Shown one piece after another: positions 47,714-60,200 of a stretch of DNA of 64,000 nt (position 1 is its first letter; every line of letters starts with the position of its first letter). The DNA lies in contig CM024760.1 of assembly GCA_014218235.1 (NCBI GenBank), forward strand, positions 11,140,049 to 11,204,048. Direction: 5' to 3'. The notes beneath the pieces were generated by a model, which ran no database searches, was not told the DNA's origin, and was given only the letters and a program-made list of their open reading frames with translations. The translations under genes were made by a program, and so were the position numbers. The DNA is from Colocasia esculenta (Eukaryota > Streptophyta > Magnoliopsida > Alismatales > Araceae).

Positions 47714-49640
47714 GTGTCAAGGGCTTTCAAAGTGTACATTCTAAAAACCAAAACTGTTGAAGAATCTCCACATGTTATTTTTGATGAAAATTCCTTTTCC
47801 ACTAATGATTCTAAATCTTGCAGGGAAAGACAAGACAATGAAGAGGATGACCTCATTGTGGATTCTTCACCAACTGTTGAGGAGCTTGTCAATAATGAAG
47901 AGAACCTGAACAACAACTCACCATCTTCAAGTGGGTCAGGTAACATTGCTCCAGAAGTGGGCACTTCTCAACAGGTAATTACTGAACCTCGATATCTGAG
48001 AGATCACCCATTAGACAGTGTAGTTGGCAATTTAAATGATAGAGTAAGGACCAGATCATCCTTCTTGCAAAATATTGAAGAAGACTCACTAGCTCTAATT
48101 TCCCAAATTGAACCCAAGTCAATTGATGAAGCCTTATCCAGTTCTGATTGGATTAATGCCATGCATGATGAGCTTCATCAATTCGAAAGAAATCAAGTAT
48201 GGGAATTAGTACCTAGCCTAGTGACCAAGCAGTGATTGGCACTAGATGGGTCTTCAGAAACAAATTGAATGAATCTGGTCAGGTAATTAGAAATAAAGCT
48301 AGGCTAGTTGCAAAGGGTACAATCAAGAATTTGGAATTGATTTTGAAGAGTCATATGCCCCTGTAGCTAGACTAGAAGCAGTCAGAATTTTCTTGCTTTT
48401 GCATCCTCCATGAAATTCAAAGTCTATCAAATGGATGTCAAAAGTGCATTCTTAAATGGATATATAAAGGAAAAATTTTTGTTGAACAACCTCCTGGATA
48501 TGAAAATGAAAAATATCCTAACCATGTTTTCAAGCTTAATAAGGCTCTCTATGGTCTTAAGCAAGCTCCAAGAGCTTGGTATGACCGGTTGAGTTCCTTT
48601 TTACTTGAAAAAGGATACTCTAGAGGTAATGTTGATCAAACTTTGTTCACAAAAACAGTAAAAAATCAAATAATTGTGGTCCAAATTTATGTTGATGACA
48701 TAATTTTTGGCTCCACCAATAAAGGCCTTTGCACAGAATTTTCAAATCAAATGAAGAATGAATTTGAAATGAGCTTAATGGGAGATTTAACATTCTTTTT
48801 GGGATTGCAGGTGAACCAAACAACTGAAGGAATCTTCATCAGTCAAACCAAATACGTCAAGGAGCTATTAAAGAGGTTTGACTTTCAGAACCTTAAGCAC
48901 TCAAGCACACCAATTGCAATTAATGCTAAACTAGAAGAAGATCCATCTGGTAAGTCAGTAGATCCAAAGACCTACAGAGGTATGATTGGCTCTCTGCTCT
49001 ATCTTACAACTTCTAGACCTGATATTCAGTTTTGTGTGTGTTTATGTGCTAGATTCCAATCTAATCCTAAAGAAAGTCACATGCTTGCTGTTAAACGAAT
49101 TTTCAAATATCTTGTTGGAACATGTGACTTAGGTATTTGGTATCCTGCTGGTTGCAAGTTAGATCTGTTTGCCTATTGTGATGCTGATTATGCTGGGTGC
49201 AAATTAGATAGAAAAAGCACAAGTGGCTTGTGTCTATTTCTAGGTGGGTGCCTTATCTCTTGGGCTTCTAAGAAGCAACATTCAGTTGCTCTGTCAACGC
49301 AGAGGCTGAGTATGTTGCTGCAGGTAGATGTGGAACTCAGATTCTCTGGGTGAAACATCAACTTCTTGATTACAACCAAGATTTAGGGTGTGTACCCATC
49401 CTATGTGATAACACTAGTGCCATAAATTTATCTAAAACCCCATTCAGCACTCCAGAACAAAACACATTGAAATTAGGCATCATTTCTTGAGAGATGAGGT
49501 TGCAAAGAAATCTTTTGAACTCCATTTTATTGAAACTGAAAAACAAATTGCAGACATATTCACTAAACCCCTTCCTGAAAACAGATTTTCATCTTTAAGG
49601 AGAGAACTTGGTCTTTGTAAATGTCCACCTTCTTGATCTC
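47714..49640 (+). pseudogene. Sirevirus reverse transcriptase and RNase H, frameshifted
   Basis: An acidic linker (47714-48100) leads to the RT N-terminus (DEALSSSDWINAMHDELHQF, then QMDVKSAFLNGYIKE). The YVDD catalytic motif is at 48688-48699 inside a 254-codon open stretch (48589-49353). RNase H follows with YCDADYAG (about 49170) and KSTSGLCLFLG. Frame breaks occur near 48,235, 48,340, 48,480 and 49,300, so no complete polyprotein can be made. Similarity is to Maximus/SIRE-type copia elements. Confidence 0.9.
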
Positions 49641-49771
49641 TCTCAAGGTTTGGGTTGAGTGTTATGCATGGTCTAAGGGGGAGTTCTTTGCATTTCATAA
49701 TTCTTTGCTTCCTTGAGTTACATTGTTCATATCTCTCTCACTTTCAATTCTATTCCCCTTTTTACAATAAA

Positions 49772-50190
49772 TTCTCCAACTCTGATTGTGTTGAAATTTC
49801 TTGGTATATCAAATGGTGATTTGGAGAAGGACAAGTTATGCTTGTCTGGACACTTTCACTATGCGAGAGTATATGTCTCCGCCAAGTACTAAGAAATTGA
49901 TATGCAATTGTTGAGGGGGAGTTTTTACTGTTCAAAGAGGATACCTTTTCTGATTTCAAAAACTTGCTTATTTTCACTTCCACTTCTTTTTGATAATGAA
50001 CTCTTCAACTCTTATTGTACTGAAATCTCTTGGTATCAAATGGTGACTTGGAGAAGGACAGGTTATGCTTGTCTGGACACTTTCACTATGCGAGAGTATG
50101 TGTCTCCGCCAAGTACCAAGAAATGGATATGCAATTGTTGAGGGGGAGTCCTCGTTGTTCAAGAAGAAAACTTTTCTGATTTCCAAAATT
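49772..50190 (+). repeat. Two tandem 227-bp repeats with polypurine motifs
   Basis: Two diverged copies in which TTGAGGGGGAG recurs at 49911 and 50138 (227 bp apart) and the phrase GCTTGTCTGGACACTTTCAC occurs in both. Another AAGGGGGAG is at 49676. Multiple polypurine tracts between pol and the 3' LTR are a documented Sirevirus trait. Confidence 0.85.
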
Positions 50191-51220
50191 TACATATCCT
50201 TATTTTGATGAAAAGTGGTTGAAATCATCATCTCAGGGGAGCTAGAAAATTCACAAGTCATGACTTTGCAAAATTCAAAACTTTTCTTGAATTTCATCAA
50301 TTCCTTGCATGATGTCATCATTTAGAAGCCTAGAGTCTCAAAATGAACCCTTGAGTGATCTCTTATATTTTTTACTAATCAACTTTCAACTACATCTCTC
50401 AACCCACAGAAATTCAGATTTCTTCCTAGGCTAAACATCAACTTGTGCCTTGAACTTAAAACATTTCCTTGTTTGCAACTGATGATTGGATGTATTTGAT
50501 TTCTATCTCACAATCTCTCCAATTTTTTTTAAATCCAACAGAGCAATGGCACTTGTGCTGAGAAACTGCACACCTTCACAATGAATGAAGTGCCATGTAT
50601 GTCATGAGGCACTATTGCTAACTCTGTTCAAAGGGGAAACAAAATAAAAATAAATTCAAAACAAAAGCAAAATGTGCTATGTTTTTGATGATGACTGAGT
50701 AACTGGAAATATTGGCGTCTACAAAACGTATATTTTCATGTCAAAAGGCCATCATTTACCCCTTTGAAACTTGACAATGACTAAATCTTAAGTAACCAGG
50801 GACTATGGTGTGTAAAAAGCACTAGTACTTGAGTGAAAGAGATTTATATCATTTGATAGTTTGTTAAAAGAACAAAATGTAAGCATTATTGGAGATATGT
50901 CTAGAAAGAATCATCTTCATTCCTCATCAAGTTGTTCTTTGAGATTGTGTTTTATTTTCAACACAATTGCATTTAGTCTAGATGACATCTTTAATTCTTT
51001 AAAGTTGAGAAATATGGTAGTTTATAGTTGATTGTTAGATATATTATATCCCTCAATTTTTCATTTTGTTGATTCAAGTCTTGGAATGCTAATATCCTGT
51101 TGGAAGTTGTTTGAAAAACTTGAACTGTGATGAATTTTTGCAAAATATAACAAATGAATTTTTTAAGCCTCTTAAAAATCCTTGAAATGATAATTCCTCT
51201 CATTGTTCATCATTCTAAAG
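50191..51220. other. Sirevirus 3' internal region, non-coding
   Basis: AT-rich stretch between the polypurine repeats and the extra ORF. No coding signal seen. Confidence 0.5.
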
Positions 51221-51353
51221 ATGTCCCAAATTTCTCAAAAATTTCCTCTCAAAAATTCAACCTTTTCTTCTAAGGCCGTGTCGACACCGTCCCATCATGT
51301 GTCGACACACTTTCGGTCAGGTCGACACACCTTTCATCCTGTGTCGACACTAA
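51221..51353 (+). pseudogene. Start of the Sirevirus third ORF, cut by the gap
   Basis: ATG at 51221 opens MSQISQKFPLKNSTFSSK, then a Ser/Thr/His stretch encoded by four GTCGAC-containing repeats at 51280, 51301, 51321 and 51343. The frame enters the N gap at 51354. In Sireviruses this position often holds an extra (env-like) ORF of unknown role. Confidence 0.5.
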
Positions 51354-51453
51354 NNNNNNNNNNNNNNNNNNNNNNNNNNNNNNNNNNNNNNNNNNNNNNN
51401 NNNNNNNNNNNNNNNNNNNNNNNNNNNNNNNNNNNNNNNNNNNNNNNNNNNNN
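51354..51453. other. Assembly gap, 100 N
   Basis: Exactly 100 unknown bases, a conventional placeholder for a gap of unknown size. The sequences on either side belong to different insertions (see findings), so true distance and continuity are unknown. Confidence 0.98.
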
Positions 51454-52539
51454 TCCAAAATCTTTGAGGGCACTGAGTTCAAGACTGAAGATCAGTGGGC
51501 AGCTATCAAAGGAAACAAGGCTCAGTACTCAAAATACCTGACTGCAAGGGCCGAATCTCTCTCTCTCAGAGCTCACCCACTCACCTTCTCTGAGTTTTAT
51601 CTTCCAGCACAAGAACTCTTGGGGATCCTTCATTTTGAAGGAAATTCGCGTTGCCAGAGCCTTTCAGCTGTACAGTGACTTCTGTTACTTGAACAAAATT
51701 CCAGAAGTTCAGTTTTGCCAGTTCAACTCGCAGATTACTGTGCTGCAATCAGAAACCCTCTCAACCTCCTCTTACAGTAGACTTTGTCTCCTTCAAGGTT
51801 GATTTTCCAGTTCTTCTGCCGAAGCTGCACTCTTTAGTGTTTAATTCAGATGCTGGTCTCATGCTTTAGATATGTTTGCAAGACAGTTGGGCCGGATGTC
51901 CGCCAAGCAGGGCCGATCTCCTTCTTTTTTGCGGTTCATCTTCAGAGAATATCACTCTGGCCGCATGTCTTCTCAGACCTTAGCTCCACTCATTTCTGAG
52001 TGTGAAAGACTCACCTCATCAGAATGGGAGCTTCTCTATCGGGCTCTTATCAGCAATTGGAAGCTATCAATCAAGATCTAGTCAGTCAGAGGAAGCCTGC
52101 TCTTTCTGCCGAAGCCTTTATGGATCTAAATTCCATCGCACCCATACCAGAGCTCTATGCTGTATGGGCATCTAGATATTCTGCTTTCTATGCCTTAAAG
52201 CAGGATCTGTTAATCAAAAATTCACTATCCAATTTCCTTGGACATTTCTCCATAGGGCCAGTTTTGGCAAGAGTACTTACTACAGATTCATTTGGACAAA
52301 ACTCAGTATGGAAAATTCTTAGAGCAGCAAAGGCAACTCTACATTCAGAGGACATCCCTTCCATGGGACCCTCCTTCTCAGTTGCTTCTGGAGTTTTTTC
52401 TACAACTTTTGAGGATCTTGAGATCAAGGCATGGGCTGTTATCTCACAGCATGCCTCCTTGTTATCTCCTCTGTATTATCTTTCTCCATCTTATAAAAAT
52501 CTTTCTCTCTTCTTTGTCTCAGCTTATCTTTTTGCCTAA
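51454..52539 (+). pseudogene. Sirevirus third ORF, C-terminal part, with breaks
   Basis: The reading runs KIFEGTEFKTEDQWAAIKGN ... RAHPLTFSEFYLPAQELLGI, then is interrupted by frame breaks at about 51,680-51,860, and continues from about 52024 to 52539 (LISNWK/SYQQLEAINQDLVSQ ... LYYLSPSYKNLSLFFVSAYL). The family resembles the plant retrotransposon ORF often labelled putative plant transposon protein; function unknown. No transmembrane domain typical of a fusogenic envelope is evident. Confidence 0.5.
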
Positions 52540-52623
52540 TGACAAAATGGGGGAGACAACTAACGTAAATCTGAAAAACATATTTCATTCTTTGTCTGAT
52601 GTTTAGTATATTTTGTCATCATC

Positions 52624-52636
52624 AAAAGGGGGAGAT
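52624..52636 (+). other. Polypurine tract before the 3' LTR
   Basis: AAAAGGGGGAGAT directly upstream of the LTR start TGATGACC. A second purine motif, GGGGGAGA, lies at about 52549. They prime plus-strand synthesis in this class. Confidence 0.85.
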
Positions 52637-52805
52637 TGATGACCAAACTGTCCCCATATAAATATTTCCATTTATTTATATATTAATTTTGATGATTAAC
52701 AAAATAACACTAATGGATTTCTTGAGCCTTGAGAACAGGAAGCAAAAGAAAAATGAAAGATCAAGACAATCTGGTAAGTCCCATCATTTCTATCCAAGTC
52801 CCTGT

Positions 52806-53530
52806 AACGACTTCTTTGATAAGCAGAACGACTTCCTCTTTGACCGGAACACTCAAATCGTTACAAACGACTTCTTAGACCTCATAACGATTTCTTTAGA
52901 ACTCGCAACGACTCTCTAGCCGTAACGACTTCTTTAGACCTCGTAACGATTTCTTAGAACTCGCAACGACTCTCTAGCCGTAACGACTTCTTTAGACCTC
53001 GTAACGATTTCTTTAGAACTCGCAACGACTCTCTAGCCGTAACGACTTCTTTAGACCTCGTAACGATTTCTTTAGAACTCGCAACGACTCTTCTAGCCGT
53101 AACGACTTCTTTAGACCTCGTAACGATTTCTTTAGAACTCGCACACTCTATAGTCATAACGATTCTTTAGAATTCATAACGATTTCTTAGAACTCGCAAC
53201 AACTCTATAGTCATAACGATTTCTTTAAATTCATAACGATTTCGTGTAACGATTTCTTTACAACTTGATAGTCATAACGATTTCTTTACAACTCGATAGT
53301 CATAACGATTTCGGTAACGATTCTTACAACTCGATAGTCATAACGATTCGTGTAACGATTTCTTTACAACTCGATAGTCATAACGATTTCGCGTAACGTT
53401 TCTTTATAGTCATAACGATTTCTTGCAACGATTCTTTAGAACTCGCAACGACTTCCTGTTGTAACGGCTTCATAAGTTATCACAACGATTTCTTTAAGTT
53501 CATAACGACTTGCTATAATTCATAACGATT
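52806..53530 (+). repeat. AACGAY motif array in the right LTR U3
   Basis: About 35 copies of AACGAC or AACGAT, spaced mainly 20-21 bp with a 17-18 bp step every third unit (for example 52982, 53003, 53024, 53041, 53062, 53083, 53101, 53122). The larger repeating unit is 59-60 bp. Confidence 0.9.
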
Positions 53531-54310
53531 TCATAAGTTATGAATCAGCAAGATTCTTTTTATCGAATTTCTTGATGCATCAGTTAAATGCTTTTTAATA
53601 GCGTTGAAAAGTCAAAGTCATATCTTGTCCGTTGACTGCTATGCATTAAATGCTCTCCGATCGTATCTCCCATGCATGCAGACAATATCTTCCATTTCTA
53701 TGCTACTCTGTCTACGTACTTTTTGGGACAGAAAGGAGCTTTGCTATATACTGCAATATCTGTTCCCTCTCAACTAACAATAGACAGCAGTCCTAGCTGT
53801 CTTCTATTTATTGATGATATGCTTACAGATATCTGACAAGACTCATCTGGACAACGTTGGACACAAGATACAAAGTTCTATGTCATCTCTTTGGCGTGTA
53901 CACCAGGATAAAAGACTGACGATCAGAAGCTTCCTCAGTGACCAGTCTAACGTACACAAGGATAAGAGACAACGGACACTTCAACGTTCGAATTTGAATC
54001 AGCAGTTTAAATAGAAGACTCAAGACGAAAAGAACAAGATAGAGCAACATCGCTTGATTTCAGAAGAAGAAAGAATCCATCTCTCACAATCTTTAGAACT
54101 TGAAGAAGAGCGAAGCCTCCACTCCAACCTGGTTCTAAGCTCTTAGCTCTCTGTGCTCAAAAGAATCTTCTCTTTTGTAAGAGCCTGTGTGGTCCTTGGA
54201 GAGAAAAACCTTGTTAAATCTCTCTCTCTCTCGGGGGGCTTAGGAGCTTCAGTGTAGCTGATCAAGCTAGAGTCTGAAGCCTGTTTCCACACTCCTTTTA
54301 TGATTGTGTT

Positions 54311-54430
54311 CCCTTCTGGACGAAGGAAGACCTGGTGGTATCCAGGGTGGTTGTTGTACCCTTCTGGACGAAGGAAGACCTGGTGGTATCCAGGGTGGTT
54401 GTTGTACCCTTCAGGCTGAAGGAAGACCAT
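54311..54430 (+). repeat. 48-bp tandem repeat, about 2.5 copies
   Basis: CCCTTCTGGACGAAGGAAGA starts at 54311 and 54359, and a diverged start CCCTTCAGGCTGAAGG at about 54407. Confidence 0.9.
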
Positions 54431-54706
54431 TTGAGGCTGGGGTAAGGATCCTTAAGGGGATTGTACCCTTGGTAGTAAATCCTGAGGTATTGCTCAGGGA
54501 CTGGACGTAGGTCTCCTGTGGAGAGGAGTTCCGAACCAGGATAAAATCCTTGTGTCTGTGGATGTGTTTTGTGTGATTGTTGTCTTGTTTGCTCTAACTC
54601 TAACCTTGTTATTAAGTTGTGCAATCTTTTCAGTAAACAGGTTTTAATCAAGATCGAAGTTTGTTAACCCATTCACCCCCCCTCTGGGCTAGCTAGCTGG
54701 GCAACA

Positions 54707-57129
54707 AATTTCACTTAAATACAGATATATTAGTAGCAATTTAATAGGGTCAAATGGCAATACATGTTTAGTGTTCAAGTGTAAAGAAACATGAGAATAA
54801 TAAAATTATGCTCACTGTTTTTTAAATTAATAAGAATCAGTTAAATATTATCAAATAAATTATCAGTCTATCATTAAGCTTAACAGTACATGGTTTAACT
54901 TGTACAAGGGATGAGATGACATTTAAAGCAGGGATAAAGAGCAATTAAAGTCTGGCCGAAATTTCCAAGATATGCGACGGGGGTGCAAGTCACGATCACG
55001 TCGCGACGGGGCACATGGGCGCGTCAACTGCTAACGCGGCGGGAGTTCCCGTCGCGGTCCAGGTCGCGACGGGGCGGCCTGGCGCGACGGGCGAACCGGC
55101 CTTGTCTGGCCCGGTTTCGGGTTGAGAACGTGGCGGTACAGGCAGCCGCATTATGACACGTCGCCTTACCGGCCGCGGCCCTCCCCGTATCGCGACGGGT
55201 CGCGCCGCCGCGATAATAGGGATGTCCGGCCTTTTTTTATTTTTTTAGTTTTTTTCTGGGTGGACCCTTCTTGACACAGTGTCATTCTAAAATCGTATAA
55301 AATCGCACGGTGATCCAAAAGCACGAAACCAGTTTTAAACGAAAGTAGACATGTATATCTATCAACATGCACGATTAATTTGAAATAGACAAGTTTAGAC
55401 ATGCATTGATCAGGTTACTTTTTAGTGACCTAAACAGGCGCAGTCAGGGTTCAACGAATTAATTAGAGGTGTATACATGATGAAAAATTACGAAACTAAG
55501 GGCGTTCAAAAGCTAATAGAAGTAGTATTATGATAATTTTATCATGATCTGAAGTGTCAAGCATAAACGGGGTTCACAAGCAATCATGAAGGGTAGCACG
55601 AAACCATAGGGCGTTTGAAATAGCACGAAACCAGAGGCGTTTGAAAGCTACTACATGGTAGTATCAATGAGAATTTTACTCATAGCATGGGAACAAGTAC
55701 GTACAAGGTATTAGAGAAAACATGAATTCAGGTTCATGGTGACAGCAGGAATTCACGATTAAATTCGCCCAAATGGATGAGCGGAATGCAACGAAACCAT
55801 AGGGCTTTTCAAGAGGTATGAAGGCTACTTAAGGTAATTATTTCATGATTTTTGCTTGAGAGATTGCCTACCTTTTTCGTGGAGTAAGAAAACCCTAGTT
55901 GAATGACAAAAATATGAAAACCCTTCTTGCTCCAAGCCTCTCCTTCCTTGCTCCTTGGTCCAGATCTTCTCCTCTTCCTCCTCAAAAGTCTTAGCACGAA
56001 ATTGTGGGGTGCTAGGGTCAAATGGGGGGTGTTTTGATGGCTTGTAGAGTTCTAAATCACCTCACTAAACTCTTTCCTCCTCATTTAATACGAATTTCTA
56101 TAATTATCACATATTTTTCTTGCTATATCTATCTAATTGGGTAAGAGAGATGTCTAATTTCGTGGGTAATGGTTTAGGATAGGATTAGGACTCTTATTAA
56201 GATATATATGAGTCATATTAGTGCTTTAATGACCCCTTTTTAATTAAGAGATAATATAGTTATGAATTTCCTATTTAATTTGGGTCTCTTATTTTAACCC
56301 AATTGTCTCTCATCTAAATCCCAATTTTAGATTAGGATAGAGTCCTATTGGGTTAGACTAGGGTTAGGACTCTTTTTAAGATGATTAAGAGTTAAAATAC
56401 TCATTATCTTAACATTTTTTATTTATTAATATTTTAGGTACGAATTTCATGGTGGACTCTTCATAATTGGGCCCAAAACTTTATGCTAGGACCATTAGTA
56501 AAACCCATTACTAATTTGACTTAATGGGTATTGATTTAATTCCAATTATTCACCTTTATCCTTATGTAATCTATTTATCACACTTATTCAAGTAATTCAT
56601 ATTTTTATTTCAATTAAATATTATTTATACCAATATTTCTAACCTTCATCATTTGGGCTCTACTCTTGGCCCAATAACTCGTGTGAGCTTAATGGTAAAC
56701 CCATGTACTTACTTTACTTATTGAATTTTTAATTATCTTTTTATTAGATAATTTATTCATGGGCCAAGATTGTCCATTGGTCCAAATATCATAATGGCTA
56801 TCACCCCATATTATTTAAAGTCTACCCACATATTTATTTTTATTTATAATCCACTTTGAGTCATAAAATAATGGGTTCTCCGATTTATTCCTTATTATGC
56901 TAATAAGTCGCATAAATTCTTAAACTAAGTCCAAACGATTTTTCTATGCCCAAATTTCATGATGGGTCATTAGAGAATATTACTTAAAGTATAATAATTA
57001 TTTTTACAAAATTTTTATATAGGTTTTACGCATGTGATAAGATGCGTACTTTTTAACTAATTGAATTTTAATTGATAAATTTTCGATTTATTTATAATTT
57101 TTAATTAATAAAATTTTCGGGATACTACA
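54707..57129 (-). mobile_element. Ty3-like LTR sequence, minus strand
   Basis: On the minus strand it starts TGTAGTATCCCGAAAATTTT at 57129, a typical start of plant Del/Tekay LTRs, and passes through an AT-rich half, a GC-rich CGTCGCGACC block (54970-55210) and further non-coding sequence. It is interrupted at 54706 by the Sirevirus LTR. No coding domain is present. Boundaries other than 57129 are uncertain. Confidence 0.4.
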
Positions 57130-60100
57130 ATACATGTTTGAAGATGCATGGTTTAAGCCAACAATAGACGGCCAATCTGATTTCCTTAGATTTGGAGAAC
57201 ACAAGCAAAATTCAAATCGTGCAAACCACATGTTTGATATCATATTCTAAACGAAAGGGATTATCGCCAGAGGGCAGGTCAGCGGCGCCAGTGGAATAGA
57301 GAGAGGTAGCCCATGGCATCAACAGAACTAGAAGCATACTAAAAGCATCCAGGATTTATGATCCAATAAGAAGGTATTTAGCTAGGATGTGGGATCCAGG
57401 TAAATGGGATTTATAATCTATTTCTGTGAGTATTTTGTGTCTGATAAAAGAAGATCATAGTTTCATAATTTATGGTAGAGGTACCAAAAATTTTGTTGAA
57501 GAAAAGCTTTAAAGAGCAGTTTCTCTTGGAAAGTGCAGTGACTATTTCTCATGATAGATATCTAGTGAACCTTTCGTAGGAAGTACTGTTACATGTATTT
57601 GTGGAATTATGAGCTACAAATTTGTTGGAATGTAGATGTCGAGTGCTTTGGTGCTACTACACAGCGGGGTTTTAAATGTAAACTGACTACATTCACCGAG
57701 GAATTCTGGAGGCCAAAGAGTAAAGAATGACAACGTATTAGGAGCAAAGCTAAACGCTCCAACAAAACTAGAAGTATCAAGGATGATGTAGGATGTACCA
57801 AGCAGAAATATTCATGGTACATGATACAACTGTTGTCACATAATCCGATAAAAGAAGAAGGGGAAAAAAAAAACTAGAGTAGTACAAAATGCTAATAAAA
57901 CCCAAGCGAAGGCAAACCCAAGCGAAGGCAAAGGTGACACTAAGATATCACCATTGGAAATGGCGGAGGCAACATGGCCGTACACGCAGAGGTCACCACT
58001 GAAACAACAGTAGAAAAATCCACAGATAGACATGATCATCTGGGACCTGTCGACCTCTAGTTGATCCGGCTGAACAATCTTGCACGTCTCCTTGCTCCCT
58101 GTAAGAATCCCTCCAGCTCCTCCTCCAAAAGGTGGGCAAATCCATTCCTCTCAAGGTTATACCACTTGTTCTCAGCAACTTCACCGAAGGACGTGGGAGA
58201 ACATCCGTAAGAAACATTTATCTGCCATGAGTGCCGTCGAAGGAAGTGAAGCCTAATTGTACCAACTCTATTCCCTCCACATACATTGTACCTCACATCT
58301 TGATAACGTTGTTCGATGGAGGCGAAGTGGGTGTATGCCGTAGAAAACCCGAAAACTCAGTGTCGACCGCTACAAATGGGGCCAACTCTGTCGCCTCCGT
58401 GATTAGTGGCATCTTGTGATCCATTACGTTCGTTAATCACACCTCCTTCACTGTAGCCACCTACATAGCCATCCCAAGTTTCCCCCTCTCGATAGTGCCC
58501 ATCGTAAAGAAGAATGTGTTCCTCTTTCTACCGTAGGTATCTCTCTCGTCAGTACCCATCGCACGAAAGAATAATCTCTCTCTCTCTCTCTACCTAGTGC
58601 CCCTCTGGACAGTGGCCACCTTAAGCCTCTCTCCTTTTTGACACTCAACAGTGCCCACTTTGTGACCACTTCGAAAAAAATATGTGTTCTCTTGACTGAG
58701 ATGCTCTTGATGTGTGAATGTACACACTTGATGCAATCCTACTTTGACATGGAATCTTTTCACTTCGACGAGGAACTTGAAACTCACTTCATCGCCATTC
58801 CGATTCCGACCACGACTGGGTTGCCCCTTCCTTGTGGGACTCAATTTTGCTGGTCGAGTTAACCGTTGGAGAGAGGGCTACAGAGGCAATAGATGTTTAT
58901 AATTAGTGATATCTGAATAGGTGGCGAAGAATGGCGGCCGCTTTCGTTGGTGATCTTTAAGCAGTGGGCAGAGACGAACCAAACAGAGCAAAATAAAGTT
59001 ATGGGATTTCTGTATTGGGATTTGCTAATATGTTCCATGTTGCATTCAAGTCCTAACATTATATGATTTAACATAATAACCCATGGAAAATTACCCTCCT
59101 CCACATGTACTGGCCCACCGGCTGCCAAAGAATTTAGGCCCGGCCCAACTCAACTAATCATCGAACCGATCCAGTCCCGTCAAGCCCACCTCCACATGCC
59201 ATCTATATGTATTACTAAAAAACAATTTTAATCTTACCATTCTAAGAAACCAAGTGTCATTCTCTCTCTTAAAAAAAAAAAACTTATCTAAGTTGAACTC
59301 TGGGAAGGAAGAGGAATGCGTGAGCCTCTGAAAGTCGTAGAGCTTGCTGGACGCATCCAATGTTATGATCGTGGAGCAATGCATGGAAAGCAGTACTTCG
59401 CTATAAATATTCATTCGTGCTGGATGTTTCTTGCATTTGGGCTGCGTGCCGGCCACGGTAGTGGATGGGATAGTGACGACGACGGACTTCGCGCCACGGC
59501 GGGAGAGGGGTCCGGGCCAAGTCGAGCACGCCCCCCTTGCCCGTGGAGACTTGCGATGCCATATGCAAGACCAGGTTTTTAAGAGTACGGATCTTCTTTA
59601 AGATGATCTTCCAATAGTAGAATTACTACAAAGAGAGCGTTCTTGAGATAGAAGAATAACATCCCCCTTAGATCGTAAAACATTGCAAGAAACGACATTT
59701 TCAAGTGACACATACATTAATCCACAAATTTTGCGGCATACTATGAGACAGAGAGCCCATTCAAACGTGAGAAGCCCCTTTCTACAACGACTTGAGTTTT
59801 CTTAAAGAGTTCATGAATGGTTTCCAAATTCAGATACCAATCTATTTATTAAAATGTCCATTTTTCGATCACGTTTCACAAAGTTATTTATGGGTATGAT
59901 CTCGCACCGGCATGCTGCTTCAACTCCACATCAAATATTCGTCACGTCTACCAAACGTATTAAGAGAGACTCAACTGGGAAGAACTTTCAGCAGAGGATT
60001 AAATGTTGTGTTAAATCAATAAGCAATTCATGCCACCAGAAAGAACTAGAAATCCAACAGCCTGCCTCCTTCAGCAACTAACGAGTCATAATTCACGATT

Positions 60101-60200
60101 CTTAGAACGACAATAATATTGGCATTAGTCCCAATTTAAATAACCCGTACATCAAAATATGGCAGAACTAGGATCACCCTTCGCAGCAGTGCCCATCTCT
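57130..60200. other. Intergenic region, plus the RPS29 3' UTR at its right edge
   Basis: No recognised gene. A minus-strand stretch at 57990-58300 (around HLLEEELEGFLQGARRRARL) looks protein-like but has stops and no family that I know; 59316-59582 has an ORF without domain. AGTGCCCA-type words recur at 58490-58650. The last 150-300 bp before 60200 should be the RPS29 3' UTR. Confidence 0.4.

Larger units (their letters stand above)
42454..51353 (+). mobile_element. Sirevirus-type Ty1/copia retrotransposon, 5' LTR to start of ORF3
   Basis: Order: LTR, tRNA-iMet primer site, gag with zinc knuckle and long coiled coil, protease, integrase, reverse transcriptase, RNase H, several AGGGGGAG polypurine motifs, then an extra ORF. 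This order and the multiple polypurine tracts are hallmarks of plant Sireviruses. It is inserted in CACTA element 3; the candidate 5-bp target sequence is AATAT at 42449-42453. gag and pol carry many frameshifts, so it is defective. It runs into the 100-N gap at 51354. No matching 3' LTR is seen in the window. Confidence 0.93.
51454..54706 (+). mobile_element. 3' part of a second Sirevirus-like retrotransposon
   Basis: Contains the C-terminal part of an extra ORF, polypurine tracts and a full 3' LTR (52637-54706). The LTR differs from the 5' LTR at 42454-44209 over most of its length, sharing only short lineage motifs (CCGAACCAGGATAAAATCC, CATTCACCCCCCCTCT). Its right flank is Ty3-like LTR sequence and not CACTA element 3. 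Confidence 0.85.
52637..54706 (+). repeat. 3' LTR of the right Sirevirus, 2,070 bp
   Basis: TGATGACC...GGCAACA, ending with TG/CA termini. U3 holds a long array of AACGAC/AACGAT motifs (52806-53530). Near the end are 2.5 copies of a 48-bp repeat (54311-54430) and the Sirevirus motifs listed for the whole element. The flank after the LTR is AATTT. Confidence 0.85.

Noticed and set aside
51203..51541. ORF reading through the N gap
   Set aside because: The frame across 100 unknown bases is arbitrary. Only the part before 51354 is kept as the start of ORF3.
54960..55240. CACTA subterminal repeats (CGACGGG words)
   Set aside because: The words are GTCGCGACGG-type in a GC-rich block of an LTR-like sequence and lack the CCGTCGGAA pairing; so this is not the missing end of element 3.
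57836..58296. Membrane-protein-like gene on the minus strand
   Set aside because: Short ORFs in different frames separated by stops, no family recognised, no convincing splice chain.
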